40,608 bases of DNA, from positions 1 to 40,608 of the forward strand of contig JABFFZ010000053.1 of assembly GCA_013112725.1 (NCBI GenBank). The letters are read 5' to 3'. The notes under the pieces are model-generated. The model did no database searches. It was not told where the DNA came from and saw only the letters and a list, made by a program, of their open reading frames with translations. This document shows, piece by piece, positions 25,713-35,014 of the stretch (the stretch's first letter is position 1; each line of letters starts with the position of its first letter). Position numbers and translations under genes: made by a program. This DNA comes from Chloroflexota bacterium (lineage in GTDB: Bacteria; Chloroflexota; Anaerolineae; Promineifilales; Promineifilaceae).

Positions 25713-28109
25713 ATGGACGAGTTAGCAGAAGTTTTTCAGGAACGAATTGAACGATTGGAACGCGGCGAAGCGGTCGAGGTGTGTCTGGCTGGATTGCCGG
25801 AGGCGGAAGCCAGGGCGCTGCGCTTGATTGCCGATATTCGGGCTGTGTCCCTGGTGGATGCGGAAGTGGAAAGTATTGCCGAACAGCGGGCGGCGGTGAT
25901 GGGCACGGCCGTTACCCGCCTCAAACCCACACTAATCCCTCCGCCATCCACCCCGCCGCTGCTGGCCCAACTGCAAAGCTGGCTGGATTGGCTGCTCACC
26001 CGCCGCGAACTGGCCGCCGGTTTGGCCCTTGTCCTGATCGTGGCCTTATTGAGTGTGGTCTGGCTGGGATTTTCACGTGGGCAAACGGGCGACGACGCCG
26101 AAACGGTTATCACCGCCCCCGAAGAAGGGCCGGTCACGCCCATCATCGCCGATAACCCACCCACCACGCCCATCGCCGAAGCCGGCCTACCCACGACAGA
26201 ATCGCCTCTGGGGGAAACGGGTGAGACGGCCGTCACGGACACGGCCGTAACCGACACGGCCGTACCAGACACCACCATCACCTACCTGCCCATCCTGTCA
26301 ACTGCGTTGGACCTGAATGCGCAGACGGCAGCTGTGGAAGCCATCGCCGGTCTGGTGGAAATTCAAGGAGCCGATGGGGCGTGGACGGCCGTGAATAAGA
26401 TCGGCACACTCACCGCCGGGCAGCGCATCCGTACCGGTATGCTGTCCCAGGCTACCCTCACCTTCTTTGACGGCAGCCAGGCGTATCTACACGCCAACAC
26501 CGAAATCTCGGTGGACGAACTGAATGCACAGCCCGCCGCCGCCGGTTTCCGCATCGTCATCCTGACCCAACACCTGGGCGAAAGCGACCACAGCGTCGAG
26601 TTTCGCAATGACGGTGGTTCACGCTATGAGGTAAAAACCCCCGCCGGTTCCGGCATTGCCCGCGGTACCAAATTTCAAGTGGTGGTGACGCCCGGTTTGT
26701 TGGCCCAATTTGCCGTCAGTGAAGGCAAAGTAGATGTCACCAGCCTGAACCAGACCGTTTCCGTTGTCGCCGGGCAGAGTACGGCCGTGCTGGCCGGCAG
26801 CCCGCCGCAGACGCCCAACTTCCGCATCACCGGCGAAGGTGAAGTCAGCCAGATCGGTACGGTCTGGATCATTGCCGGGCAAACCTTCCAGACGCACACC
26901 CAGACCATCATCGTGGGCAACCCCCAGGTGGGCGATCTGGTCTATGTGGAAGGTCGCCTGCTGGCCGATGGCAGCCGCATGGCCGACCGCATCCGGCTGC
27001 TGCGCCCCACGCTTAACAACCGTTTCACCCTCACCGGCCCGGTGGAAGCCATCAGTGCTACCGCCTGGACGGTTGCCGGGCAAACCATCCTGGTGACAGA
27101 AGCAACCCAGATTGATGATGACATTGCTGTAGGCGACCGTGTGCGCGTCAATGGCGTCATTTTGTTGGGCAGCGGGTTGCAGGCCAGGGAAATTGAGAAA
27201 CTCGATGACCAGCCCGGCTATCCTTTCCGTTTCACCGGCGTTGTGCAGAGCATGGGCGCGGAATCCTGGACGATTTCCGGCGTAACCATTGCCATCACCA
27301 CAACGACTAACATAGATGATGCTATTGCCATCGGTGATGTGGTGGAAGCGCGTGGCTGGATTTTGGAAGATGGTATCTGGCTGGCGCGCCGCATTAAGAA
27401 GGTGCAAGATGACCTGCCCACCTTTGCCATCACCGGGCGGGTGCAAAGCATAGACCCCTGGCGCGTAGCCGGGATCAGCTTTGAGACGCGCGATTGGACG
27501 GCCGTAGACCCCGGCATAGACATGGGCAACCGGGTGCGGGTGCGCGGCGTCATCCTGGCCAATGGCACATGGGTGGCCTCCACCATTGAGCGGTTGGGCA
27601 GCGATGATGATGACGACGATGACGGCCATAGTACCATTATCCTGATCGGCATAGTCAACAGCATCAATCCCTGGGTTGTCAATGGGCTGCCCCTAGTTGT
27701 GACGGGCAATACGGTCATCCTGGGTAACATCTCGGTGGGTGAACTGGTGGTGGTGCGGATTCGCCTGACCGGTGATGGCCTGTGGCAGGTGCTGAGCATA
27801 CGGCCGTTGCTGCCCCACTTTGGCCTCGGCTGTTTTATCATCAACACCATGGTCATTGGCATCCAGCCTAACCAACTGCTGCTGCAAGGCTGGTCGCCCA
27901 TTCAGTGGGACGATGATGACGATATTAATTTTGTGGGTAACATTGCTAACAATGGTGTCATCAGCTTCCCCGTTTGCATCCGCATAGATGGCACGATCAT
28001 CATCATTGGCCCTATCATCGTCATTTACCAGCCGATCATTATTGTGGCGCCGCCACCATCCCAACCGCCGGGCGGTGGCAGCAACCGCAACAGCAATGAC
28101 AACAATTAG
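25713..28109 (+). CDS. Membrane FecR-like protein with five DUF5666 repeats, probable anti-sigma
   Basis: 798 residues. An N-terminal cytoplasmic segment (1-95) contains a short helical stretch like anti-sigma domains, then a membrane helix near 98-120 (ELAAGLALVLIVALLSVVWL). The outer part has a Thr/Pro-rich linker, a FecR-like domain (about 210-365, with TPAGSGIARGTKFQVVV and FAVSEGKVDVTS) and five OB-like DUF5666 repeats beginning near 371, 437, 504, 569 and 641 (each with a ITGxVxxI-type start and a VGDxVxVxG core). It ends in a disordered GGGSNRNSNDNN tail. Position after the ECF gene suggests it senses an outside signal and restrains the sigma factor; that is inference. Confidence 0.75.
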   Translation: MDELAEVFQERIERLERGEAVEVCLAGLPEAEARALRLIADIRAVSLVDAEVESIAEQRAAVMGTAVTRLKPTLIPPPSTPPLLAQLQSWLDWLLTRRELAAGLALVLIVALLSVVWLGFSRGQTGDDAETVITAPEEGPVTPIIADNPPTTPIAEAGLPTTESPLGETGETAVTDTAVTDTAVPDTTITYLPILSTALDLNAQTAAVEAIAGLVEIQGADGAWTAVNKIGTLTAGQRIRTGMLSQATLTFFDGSQAYLHANTEISVDELNAQPAAAGFRIVILTQHLGESDHSVEFRNDGGSRYEVKTPAGSGIARGTKFQVVVTPGLLAQFAVSEGKVDVTSLNQTVSVVAGQSTAVLAGSPPQTPNFRITGEGEVSQIGTVWIIAGQTFQTHTQTIIVGNPQVGDLVYVEGRLLADGSRMADRIRLLRPTLNNRFTLTGPVEAISATAWTVAGQTILVTEATQIDDDIAVGDRVRVNGVILLGSGLQAREIEKLDDQPGYPFRFTGVVQSMGAESWTISGVTIAITTTTNIDDAIAIGDVVEARGWILEDGIWLARRIKKVQDDLPTFAITGRVQSIDPWRVAGISFETRDWTAVDPGIDMGNRVRVRGVILANGTWVASTIERLGSDDDDDDDGHSTIILIGIVNSINPWVVNGLPLVVTGNTVILGNISVGELVVVRIRLTGDGLWQVLSIRPLLPHFGLGCFIINTMVIGIQPNQLLLQGWSPIQWDDDDDINFVGNIANNGVISFPVCIRIDGTIIIIGPIIVIYQPIIIVAPPPSQPPGGGSNRNSNDNN

Positions 28110-28114
28110 ATCTG

Positions 28115-30367
28115 ATGAAGAATCCGGTTAAATCTTCGGTAGCAGCTGGCAGATGGCAGGTAGCAGGTAGCAGGTCACTTGCCACTTGTCACCCGCCACT
28201 TGCCACCCGCCGCTTACCACTTGCCACTCGTCACCTGCTACTCACCCTCTTCCTGATGGGTGATGCGCTCTTTATCCTCCTCCATCTGGCGCTGGTGTTT
28301 ACGCCGCTGTCGGCGGCGAAAGCGTTTTACCTGGATGTAGATGGCGGGGTTGCCGAATGGTACCAATATCTAAAGCTGGCCCTCATTGCCTGGTTGCTGG
28401 CAGTGCTGGCCAGGCAGCAGCGCCAACCGCTCTATACGGTCTGGCTGGCGCTCTTTGCCTTTTTGCTGCTGGATGACGCCTTGCGCCTGCACGAAACAGC
28501 CGGTTTGTGGCTGGCAAACCAGACCGTTCTGCCGCCGCTTGTTGGCTTGCGCCCGCGTGACCTGGGCGAACTGCTTTTGACCGGGATGGTGGCGTTGTCT
28601 TTGCTGACGGCTCTGGTACTGGCTTACCAGGCCAGCCAGGCGCGCGCCCGCTGCTTTTCCCAATTCCTCATTCTGGCTTTGCTGGCCCTGGGAATTGTAG
28701 GCGTGGGCATGGACATGTTGGAGCAAATGGCAACCGGCTGGCACGTGCTGCACGAGTTACTCATCGTCATCGAAGATGGCGGTGAGTTGATTGTCGTCAG
28801 CGTGATGATCTGGCTGGTGTATCGGGAGGCGCGAGAGGTGAAGGGGTGGACGGCCGTGCCAGAGCGCGCCGGTTTGCAGACGATAGCGGTGGGGTTGGCG
28901 TTGTTGGCGGTGTGTACGGCCGTGTTCGCCTATTTGCAATACAGCACCCCCGCCCTGGTGGGTAACGACGGCTACTACCACGCCAAAATGGGACTGCTGG
29001 TGCGCCAGCAAGGGCTAACACCCACGCCGCCGCAACTCCCCCTGACTATCCTCAACGAGGCCGAATTTTACAACCACCACCTGCTGTTCCATCTCTACCT
29101 GGCGCTCTTTGCCCAAACCGACCCGGCGCTAGATGGCGGCCTGGCGTTGACGCAGCAGGTGAAGGCCGCCACCGTAATCCTGGCGACGCTGCCCTTCCTG
29201 GCGATCTGGTGGCTGCTGCGCGGGCAGGGGGTGCGCGGCGCGGCGCTGTGGACGCTGGCGCTTTTTGCCCTTTCCGGCGCGTTCCTCTACCGGCTGAGCA
29301 TGACCCGCGCCCAGTCAGCGTCATTACTGGTGCTGGTGTTGGCGCTGCACTGGTTATTTCAGGGCAAATACCGGCGGCTGCTGCCGTTGGCTGTGTTGTA
29401 CGTCTGGCTGTATGATGCTTTTCCGCTGCTGCTGGTCGTTTGCGGCGTTTATTTTGGCGTTCTCTACGTGACCGAGCGGCGGCTGGCCTGGCCTGTGTTG
29501 CTCTATCCGGCGGCGGGTATTGGTATTGGTCTGGTGGTCAACCCCTACTTCCCGCAAAACCTGACCTTTATCGCCCGCCACCTGCTGCCTAAATTGTGGG
29601 ATGGCAGTGGCGTCCGGGTGGGCAATGAATGGTATCCCTATGATTCCTGGGTGCTGCTGCAAAATGCAGGGCTGGCGTTGGGACTGTTCCTGTTGACGCT
29701 GCTGCTGCTGAACTGGCGTGGGCGGCGCATGGACGGCCGTATCCTCACCCTGTTTGTGCTGGCGGTTCTTTTTGGCCTGATGCTCTTCCGTGCCCGCCGC
29801 TTTGTGGAATACTTCCCTGCCTTTGTACTGTTATTTGCCGCCGTCAGCCTGTCGCCGCTGCTGGTGGCGTGGGCGCAGGAACGGCCGTTGCGCCGCTATG
29901 CGGTAGGGGCCGGATTGGCCCTCTTTTTACTGCCGGTTGTTTACACGGTGCGCGATGGGCACACGGCCGTAGCCGCCTCCACCCCTGCTGACCGCTATGC
30001 CGCCGCTGCGCTCTGGCTCAAAGCATACAGCCCGCCGGGCAGCATGGTCTTTCAAACGGACTGGGATGATTTCACCCGCCTCTTCTTTTACGACAGCGAC
30101 AATCAGTATACCGTTGGCCTGGACCCCACCTACCTCTCCCTGCAAGATATGGATTTGTATAACAAATGGGTGCAAATTACACGCGGCGAGGTACAACAGC
30201 CCAGCCTCGCCATGAAGGAACGATTTAACAATGCTGCCTACGTTTTTTCTGACCTGAACCATGACGCCTTTCTGCGCGAAGCGGCCAAAGACCCCGGCTT
30301 GCAGGAAATATACCGAGATGAATCCGCCGTTATTTTTGCCGTGCAGTCAGGTGAGACAACCGAGTGA
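28115..30367 (+). CDS. Polytopic GT-C-like membrane protein
   Basis: Up to 750 residues with well over ten hydrophobic helices. The real start may be ATG 28256 (MGDALFILLHLALVF), because the first 47 codons read through a low-complexity hairpin. The N-terminal 200 residues form a membrane module with MDMLEQMATGWHVLHELL and IEDGGELIVVSVMIW; the rest resembles GT-C glycosyltransferases, with an acidic NDGYYHAKMG loop after the first helix like the catalytic loop of STT3/PMT proteins, and a soluble C-terminal tail (DRYAAAALWLKAYSPPGSMVFQTDWDD). It may transfer sugars from a lipid carrier at the outer membrane face; substrate unknown. It starts 5 bp after the DUF5666 gene. Confidence 0.65.
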   Translation: MKNPVKSSVAAGRWQVAGSRSLATCHPPLATRRLPLATRHLLLTLFLMGDALFILLHLALVFTPLSAAKAFYLDVDGGVAEWYQYLKLALIAWLLAVLARQQRQPLYTVWLALFAFLLLDDALRLHETAGLWLANQTVLPPLVGLRPRDLGELLLTGMVALSLLTALVLAYQASQARARCFSQFLILALLALGIVGVGMDMLEQMATGWHVLHELLIVIEDGGELIVVSVMIWLVYREAREVKGWTAVPERAGLQTIAVGLALLAVCTAVFAYLQYSTPALVGNDGYYHAKMGLLVRQQGLTPTPPQLPLTILNEAEFYNHHLLFHLYLALFAQTDPALDGGLALTQQVKAATVILATLPFLAIWWLLRGQGVRGAALWTLALFALSGAFLYRLSMTRAQSASLLVLVLALHWLFQGKYRRLLPLAVLYVWLYDAFPLLLVVCGVYFGVLYVTERRLAWPVLLYPAAGIGIGLVVNPYFPQNLTFIARHLLPKLWDGSGVRVGNEWYPYDSWVLLQNAGLALGLFLLTLLLLNWRGRRMDGRILTLFVLAVLFGLMLFRARRFVEYFPAFVLLFAAVSLSPLLVAWAQERPLRRYAVGAGLALFLLPVVYTVRDGHTAVAASTPADRYAAAALWLKAYSPPGSMVFQTDWDDFTRLFFYDSDNQYTVGLDPTYLSLQDMDLYNKWVQITRGEVQQPSLAMKERFNNAAYVFSDLNHDAFLREAAKDPGLQEIYRDESAVIFAVQSGETTE
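28139..28245. repeat. Low-complexity hairpin overlapping a gene start
   Basis: Units GGCAGGTAGCAGGTAGCAGGT on the left face many CACTTGCCAC / CACCTGCTAC units on the right. It lies in the first codons of the GT-C-like gene's long frame and probably represents a boundary hairpin that the frame reads through. Confidence 0.7.
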
Positions 30368-30450
30368 AACCACAAACCTTTGTCCTCATTGTGCCCAACC
30401 AATTGCTGATGGGTGATATTTTTGGAGGATTTACTGGGCAGCAACAGTAA
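30364..30450 (+). CDS. Tiny overlapping ORF, possible gene remnant
   Basis: GTG at 30364 overlaps the TGA of the GT-C-like gene (GTGA), and 28 codons follow (MKPQTFVLIVPNQLLMGDIF, then GGFTGQQQ). The coupling and the protein-like start suggest the 5' end of a lost gene, but no family is identifiable from so few residues. The rest of 30451-30578 holds nothing recognised. Confidence 0.25.
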   Translation: MKPQTFVLIVPNQLLMGDIFGGFTGQQQ

Positions 30451-30578
30451 CCTGCTTGTCCATCGCACCAACCCCTGTCTTTACCGAAGGGCGCTGCGGG
30501 ATGTTAGTCAACGCTTTTGCTAGTTAACCCCCAGAGCGGCGCAATTTGTACACGGCCGTAGCTCCCCTCTACCCCTTT

Positions 30579-31658
30579 TTACGGGAAACGATGCCACAAC
30601 AGCGCCATCGCCGCGGCTGTCAGCGCCAGAACGGCCCCCAAAAGAGCAAAGACAACGCTGATCTCCCGCCGTTCTTTTTGCAGGATAATCTCCGCGGGCA
30701 GGTTGTTGAAGACCTCGTAAAGCTGTTGCGCATCTTCGGCACGGTAATATGCGCCGCCGGTCAGATCGGCCATGCCCTGCAACGTCGGTTCATCTATCAC
30801 CAAAAAGCGGCGAAAACTGCCGCCACCACCGCTGAAACTGTTGGGGCCAAAGTTGCCAAATCCGCCTTCAAACGCATCGCTGCCCAACTGCTGTGGCGAA
30901 CACACCATCCGCTCCGGGTTGGTGGTGCCAAAGCCGATGGTATAGACGCGAATCTGGCGGTCGGCGGCCTGCTGTGCGGCGTCCAACGGCAGCGGCCCCC
31001 GGCTGTTGGCCCCGTCCGTCAGCACCACGATGATGTCCGGCTGGTACAAACCCTCTGGCAGCGGCAGCGGCGCCTCTCCCTCGCCGCCCAGGTTAAAGCC
31101 GCTAGGGGGCACCGCTTCGTTCACTTCGGCGATGGCGTCAATGGATTTGAGGGTGGCGCTGCCGATGGCGGTACCAATGGAGGTGGTGAAATTGCGGATG
31201 GCCTCTTTCAGGGCGTCTTTGTCGTTGGTGGGCGGCACCACCATTTCGGCAAACCCGGCAAAGGCCACCAGGCCAATGCGCGTTTGATGGGCGTTGTCTT
31301 CCACAAAAGCCAGCGCCGCCTCTTGGGCGACCGTCAGCCGGTTAGGTTCCACATCGGTGGCGCACATACTGCGGGAAACGTCAATGGCCAGGATGATGGT
31401 GGTGCGGCTGAGGGGGACTTCCACTTCGGACACGGGGCGGGCTACGGCCGTGAGCAAACTACTGAGCGCCAGTAAAAACAGAGCCACCGGCACATGCTGC
31501 CGCCACCGCGAGCGGCGGGGCAGCGCCTCCCGAATCAGCGCCAGGCTGGAATAACGCACGGCAAATTTACGCTTCCGCCGCAAAATCCAGATGTACAGGC
31601 CAATCAACAGGGGCACAATCAGCAACAGTAATAAAAACCAGGGCCAGAGAAAAGTCAT
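30579..31658 (-). CDS. VWA domain membrane protein, BatB-like
   Basis: 359 residues from ATG 31658, which overlaps the BatA-like stop (ATGA). Two N-terminal membrane helices (MTFLWPWFLLLLLIVPLLIG; VPVALFLLALSSLLTAV) precede a von Willebrand A domain with the MIDAS motif AIDVSRSM (D93, S95, S97) and VVLTDGANSRGP; a last helix lies at the C-terminus. A Gly/Phe-rich loop (GGFGNFGPNSFSGGGGSF) interrupts the domain late. Proteins of this kind act with MoxR ATPases and DUF58 proteins in membrane complexes linked to aerotolerance or protein maturation. The two VWA genes are paralogues in one operon. Confidence 0.9.
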   Translation of the reverse strand: MTFLWPWFLLLLLIVPLLIGLYIWILRRKRKFAVRYSSLALIREALPRRSRWRQHVPVALFLLALSSLLTAVARPVSEVEVPLSRTTIILAIDVSRSMCATDVEPNRLTVAQEAALAFVEDNAHQTRIGLVAFAGFAEMVVPPTNDKDALKEAIRNFTTSIGTAIGSATLKSIDAIAEVNEAVPPSGFNLGGEGEAPLPLPEGLYQPDIIVVLTDGANSRGPLPLDAAQQAADRQIRVYTIGFGTTNPERMVCSPQQLGSDAFEGGFGNFGPNSFSGGGGSFRRFLVIDEPTLQGMADLTGGAYYRAEDAQQLYEVFNNLPAEIILQKERREISVVFALLGAVLALTAAAMALLWHRFP

Positions 31659-32833
31659 AACGGCATCCTCCCAAACCAGAACAGGGACAGCGCCGCGCCG
31701 ATGAGGAAAAAGAGCGCACTCAGCCCGGCGAACACGGCCGTGACCTCCATCATGTCGCCCCGGATCGCCAACCTGGGACACAATGGAACGGCCGTTGGAT
31801 ACAAAAACGCCGTGACCTCCATCATGTCGCCCCGGATCGCCAACTGCAAATCCACGTTCTGGTAAATCTCTTGCAAACTTTCGGCGTCGGCGGCGTGGTA
31901 ATACGTGCCGTTGGTGGTGCTGGCGATCTGCTGCAAGGTGGTTTCGTCCAGCCGGGTCAAAATGTTGAACCCTTCCAATGACAGCACTGTGCCCTCCGGG
32001 CGGCCAATGCCCACCGGGTAAATGTGCACCCCCGCTGCTGCCGCCAACTGCGCCACTTCAAACGGGTCGGGCCGGGTGGTGTTTTCGCCATCGGTCAGCA
32101 GCAGTACCACCGCCGACGGGTAATAACCAATATCCGGCAAGGTGGAGCCTTCTTCCAGGGCGTCCAGGTCAATATCCAGGGCAATGGCTTCCCCGGCAAT
32201 GGCGTTGAGGGCGGTGAAAATGCCTTGGCCCAACGAGGTGGCGCCCTGCGGGGTGAGGCGGTTGATGGTGTCCAGCACGGCCGTCTGGCCATCCGTCGGT
32301 GGTTGTACCACCAATCCGCCATTGCTAAACGCCACCACCCCAATCTGCACGGTGCTGGGCTGGTTTTCCATAAACGCCCGCGCCGCTGCTTTCGCCGCTT
32401 CCATGCGTGTCGGCTCCAGGTCAGTCGCCGCCATGCTGTTGGACACGTCAAAGGCCAGGATAACCGTGCCCTCCACGCGCGGCAGTTCCAGGATCATCTC
32501 TGGTCGCGCCAGGCTAAAAAACAGCAGCGTCAGACCAATGAGAAAAAAGAGGGCGGGTAGATGGCGTCGCCGCTTCAAATTTGCGCCCGCGCTATTTTGC
32601 GTTACGCCCAATGGCCCCAACGCCGCCACCGCCTGCTGCCGCCGTTTAAGCAGCCGCCGGTAAACCACCACAAAAAGTGGAATGAATAACAGAGTAAGGA
32701 GCATCCAGGGCCAGATGAAGGCAGGGCCAGATGAAGGACATTGTTCGTGATGCGTGATGCGTGACCCGTAATCCGTGACCTGTAATCGGAAATCCAACGA
32801 GTCACGGTTTACGGATAGCGGTTTACGGGTCAC
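31655..32833 (-). CDS. VWA domain membrane protein, BatA-like, with duplicated segments
   Basis: VWA protein with MIDAS AFDVSNSMAATD and LLLTDGENTTRPDPF and two membrane helices at the N-terminus plus one at the C-terminus. Two duplications mark it. (1) 16 bp in tandem at 32706-32737: removing one copy gives ATG 32741 followed by MSFIWPWMLLTLLFIPLF, the expected BatA start; with both copies this ATG is out of frame and the frame must start upstream, at GTG 32833 inside a repeat. (2) 36 bp repeated at 31737 and 31809 adds 24 codons in frame (LAIRGDMMEVTA twice) before the last helix. Translation efficiency is doubtful; the protein may still be made from an alternative start. Confidence 0.7.
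   Translation of the reverse strand: MTRKPLSVNRDSLDFRLQVTDYGSRITHHEQCPSSGPAFIWPWMLLTLLFIPLFVVVYRRLLKRRQQAVAALGPLGVTQNSAGANLKRRRHLPALFFLIGLTLLFFSLARPEMILELPRVEGTVILAFDVSNSMAATDLEPTRMEAAKAAARAFMENQPSTVQIGVVAFSNGGLVVQPPTDGQTAVLDTINRLTPQGATSLGQGIFTALNAIAGEAIALDIDLDALEEGSTLPDIGYYPSAVVLLLTDGENTTRPDPFEVAQLAAAAGVHIYPVGIGRPEGTVLSLEGFNILTRLDETTLQQIASTTNGTYYHAADAESLQEIYQNVDLQLAIRGDMMEVTAFLYPTAVPLCPRLAIRGDMMEVTAVFAGLSALFFLIGAALSLFWFGRMPL
31737..31844. repeat. 36 bp direct repeat with 36 bp spacer inside batA-like gene
   Basis: Identical 36 bp copies at 31737-31772 and 31809-31844 (start GCCGTGACCTCCATCATGTC) flank a 36 bp segment with an ACGGCCGT octamer. The insertion is 72 bp, in frame. Compare 35173-35284. 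Confidence 0.9.
32706..32737. repeat. 16 bp tandem duplication at the batA-like start
   Basis: CAGGGCCAGATGAAGG occurs twice in tandem (32706-32721, 32722-32737). It shifts the natural ATG at 32741 out of frame with the gene. Confidence 0.9.
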
Positions 32834-32850
32834 GGTTTACGGATTACGCT
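32745..32850. repeat. GTGACCCGTAATCC low-complexity repeat
   Basis: A run of GTGATGCGTGA / GACCCGTAATCCGTGACC units followed by the complementary CACGGTTTACGGATA / GGGTCACGGTTTACGG units. It fills the gap between the DUF58 and BatA-like genes and includes the only in-frame upstream start of the latter. Confidence 0.75.
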
Positions 32851-33746
32851 CTTCGTTTCTTGCGCAAAGCGGCCATGCGCACGATGGCGCTGACCAGGTC
32901 TTCTTCGGTGGAAATGGCGTAGAGGTCTACGCCCGCTTTTTGTAAATCCTGTTTAAGCGTGGCCTCGCGCCGGGCGGCGGCGGCGTAAAAGCGGCGGCGG
33001 AAACCGGCATCGCCGGTATCTACCAATAGTTGTTCGCCCGTTTCCGCGTCTTCCACCACAATCATGCCCGCGTCCGGTAGTTCGGTTTCACGCGGGTCCC
33101 ACAGGCGAATGCCGATCAGTTCATGGCGGTGTTGCAGCAGGGCCAACGGCCGTAGCCACCCCGCCTCGCTCATAAAATCCGACACCACAAACACCAGCGA
33201 CCGCCGGTAAAAAGTGTTCAAGCCGGCTTGCAGCAGTATACTCAAATCAGTGGTGGTTTTGCTGGGTGACGGCCGTTGGCGCAGCAGTTCACGAGTCAAT
33301 CGCAATACCTGATTCCGGCTGCTGCCCGGCGGAATGATGCGCTCGATCCGGTTGTTATACAAAATTGCGCCCACCCGATTGCCACTGCGCGTCAGCAGCC
33401 GCGCCAATGTTGTTACCAGGTCAACCAGCACCATTTCTTTCGGCCGCGCCGCCGGGCCAAAAGCTATCGAGGGGCTGAGGTCGAGCAAAAACCAGGCCGT
33501 AATTTCCCGGTCGGCCACGTATTGGCGCACGTACAGTTCGTTCATGCGGGCGGTCACGTTCCAATCAATATGGCGAATATCGTCGGCCAACTGGTATTCG
33601 CGCAGGTCGGCAAAATCCAGCCCGTCGCCATAAAACAGGGTGCGGTAATCCCCTTGCAGCAGTCCATCCAACCGGCGGATGACCTGCCAATCCAGCCGCC
33701 GCAAAATGCGTTCGGGGGTGATGGGGGAACCAGGTTCTGGTGTCAT
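32844..33746 (-). CDS. DUF58 domain protein
   Basis: 300 residues. The family signature DFADLREYQLADDIRHIDWN lies near 44-63, followed by VTARMNELYVRQY and a VWA-like region with FLLDLSPSIAFG and VFVVSDFMS. It is soluble and works with MoxR ATPases and the BatA/BatB-type membrane proteins, the genes around it. It is encoded between moxR and the BatA-like gene on the same strand. No signs of damage. Confidence 0.93.
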   Translation of the reverse strand: MTPEPGSPITPERILRRLDWQVIRRLDGLLQGDYRTLFYGDGLDFADLREYQLADDIRHIDWNVTARMNELYVRQYVADREITAWFLLDLSPSIAFGPAARPKEMVLVDLVTTLARLLTRSGNRVGAILYNNRIERIIPPGSSRNQVLRLTRELLRQRPSPSKTTTDLSILLQAGLNTFYRRSLVFVVSDFMSEAGWLRPLALLQHRHELIGIRLWDPRETELPDAGMIVVEDAETGEQLLVDTGDAGFRRRFYAAAARREATLKQDLQKAGVDLYAISTEEDLVSAIVRMAALRKKRRA

Positions 33747-33814
33747 TTTCTTAAAATAAACGGCGGTTGAAACCGCAGCAACAGAGAGCGAAGACCGCCT
33801 GCGCGGTCTGGTAG

Positions 33815-33950
33815 CCAGCCGGCAAAGGTCGGCTTTGCCTTGTGTAGCCGCGAACTTATTCGCCGGGCTAAAACGGTCTGGTAGCTGATAGCCAGCCGAC
33901 GAAGGTCGACTTTGCCTTGTGTAGCCGCGAATTTATTCGCCGGGCTAAAA
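33815..33950. repeat. Two tandem copies of a 59 bp palindrome-rich repeat
   Basis: Units at about 33815-33873 and 33892-33950 share CCAGCCG.C..AGGTCG, CTTTGCCTTGTGTAGCCGCG, and TTATTCGCCGGGCTAAAA. A related unit lies near 39342-39394. The second copy includes the moxR stop codon. It fills most of the DUF58-moxR gap. Confidence 0.85.
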
Positions 33951-34946
33951 GGCACGCACACGCTGGCGCTCATGGAGCGGCACCTCCGGTATGGGCACGG
34001 CGTTGACGAGGCGGGTGATCAATTCATCCGGCGTCACGTTATCCGCCAATGCTTCGTAGGACAAAACCAGGCGGTGGCGCATCACGTCCAGCGCCAGGTC
34101 ACGCACATCCTGAGGCAGGGCATACGGCCGTCCGCGCACAAACGCCAACGCCCGCGCCGCCAGGATCAGGTTGATCGAGGCGCGCGGGCTGGCGCCATAG
34201 GTAATGAATGGTTTCAAATCTGCCTGTCCCACCACCTGCGGCTGGCGCGTAGCCGTCACCAGTTTGACGGCATATTCCATCAGCGCCGGGTCCACATACA
34301 CCCCGTCCGCCTCCTGCTGCAAAGCCAGCAGTTGCTCCGTGTCAATCACCCGCTGGATGGCTTGCAGCGCGCCGGTCATGCGCTCCACGATCACAAACTC
34401 CTCCGTCGGCGTGGGGTAGCCCACCAGCACTTTGAGCATGAAGCGATCCACCTGCGCTTCTGGTAATGGATATGTGCCTTCGGACTCGATGGGGTTTTGC
34501 GTCGCCAGCACCAGGAAAGGGGTGGGCACTTTGTGGCTTTCCCGGCCAATCGTCACCTGCCGTTCTTGCATCACTTCCAGCAGGGCGCTTTGCACTTTGG
34601 CCGGGGCGCGGTTGATCTCGTCTGCCAGCAGCAGATTGGTGAAGACGGGGCCAAAGGAGGTGTTGAATTCGCCCGTTTTTTGGTTGTAGATGCGGGTGCC
34701 GACCAAATCGGCAGGCACCAGGTCAGGCGTGAACTGGATGCGCTGGAATTGCCCGCCGATGGCCGAGGCCAGGGTTTTGATGGCCATGGTTTTAGCCAGG
34801 CCAGGCACCCCTTCCACCAGGATGTGCCCGCGCGCCAGCAGGGCGATGATCAACCGTTCCAGCAAAATGTCCTGCCCGACGATGATCTTTTTGACCTTGT
34901 ACAGCACTTTTTCCATCGGTTTGTCGTTGTTGGGTGGTGGAGTCAT
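33945..34946 (-). CDS. MoxR family AAA+ ATPase
   Basis: 333 residues. Walker A EGVPGLAKT near 45-53, Walker B LLLADEINRAP near 105-115, sensor 1 LATQNPIESEGTYPLPEAQ, and the arginine-containing QVDRFMLKV segment are typical. It is a chaperone-like ATPase that acts on VWA proteins, here presumably the DUF58, BatA-like and BatB-like products encoded downstream. GGAAG lies near the ATG. Length and motifs are normal. Confidence 0.95.
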   Translation of the reverse strand: MTPPPNNDKPMEKVLYKVKKIIVGQDILLERLIIALLARGHILVEGVPGLAKTMAIKTLASAIGGQFQRIQFTPDLVPADLVGTRIYNQKTGEFNTSFGPVFTNLLLADEINRAPAKVQSALLEVMQERQVTIGRESHKVPTPFLVLATQNPIESEGTYPLPEAQVDRFMLKVLVGYPTPTEEFVIVERMTGALQAIQRVIDTEQLLALQQEADGVYVDPALMEYAVKLVTATRQPQVVGQADLKPFITYGASPRASINLILAARALAFVRGRPYALPQDVRDLALDVMRHRLVLSYEALADNVTPDELITRLVNAVPIPEVPLHERQRVRAF

Positions 34947-34966
34947 GTTTACTTCCCTGAAAAACG

Positions 34967-35011
34967 GAGATTAGGAGACCAGGAGATTGAATCTCCCAAT
35001 CTCCTAATCTC
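34967..35011. repeat. GAGATT low-complexity hairpin ahead of moxR
   Basis: GAGATTAGGAGA (34967-34978) pairs with TCTCCTAATCTC (35000-35011); the centre repeats GGAGATT. Same class as the hairpins in the nusA operon. Confidence 0.85.
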
Positions 35012-35014
35012 ATC

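Noticed and set aside
26619..27629. 336-codon open frame antisense to the DUF5666 gene
   Set aside because: Composition is Gly/His-rich and without recognisable motifs; the sense strand has clear repeated domains.
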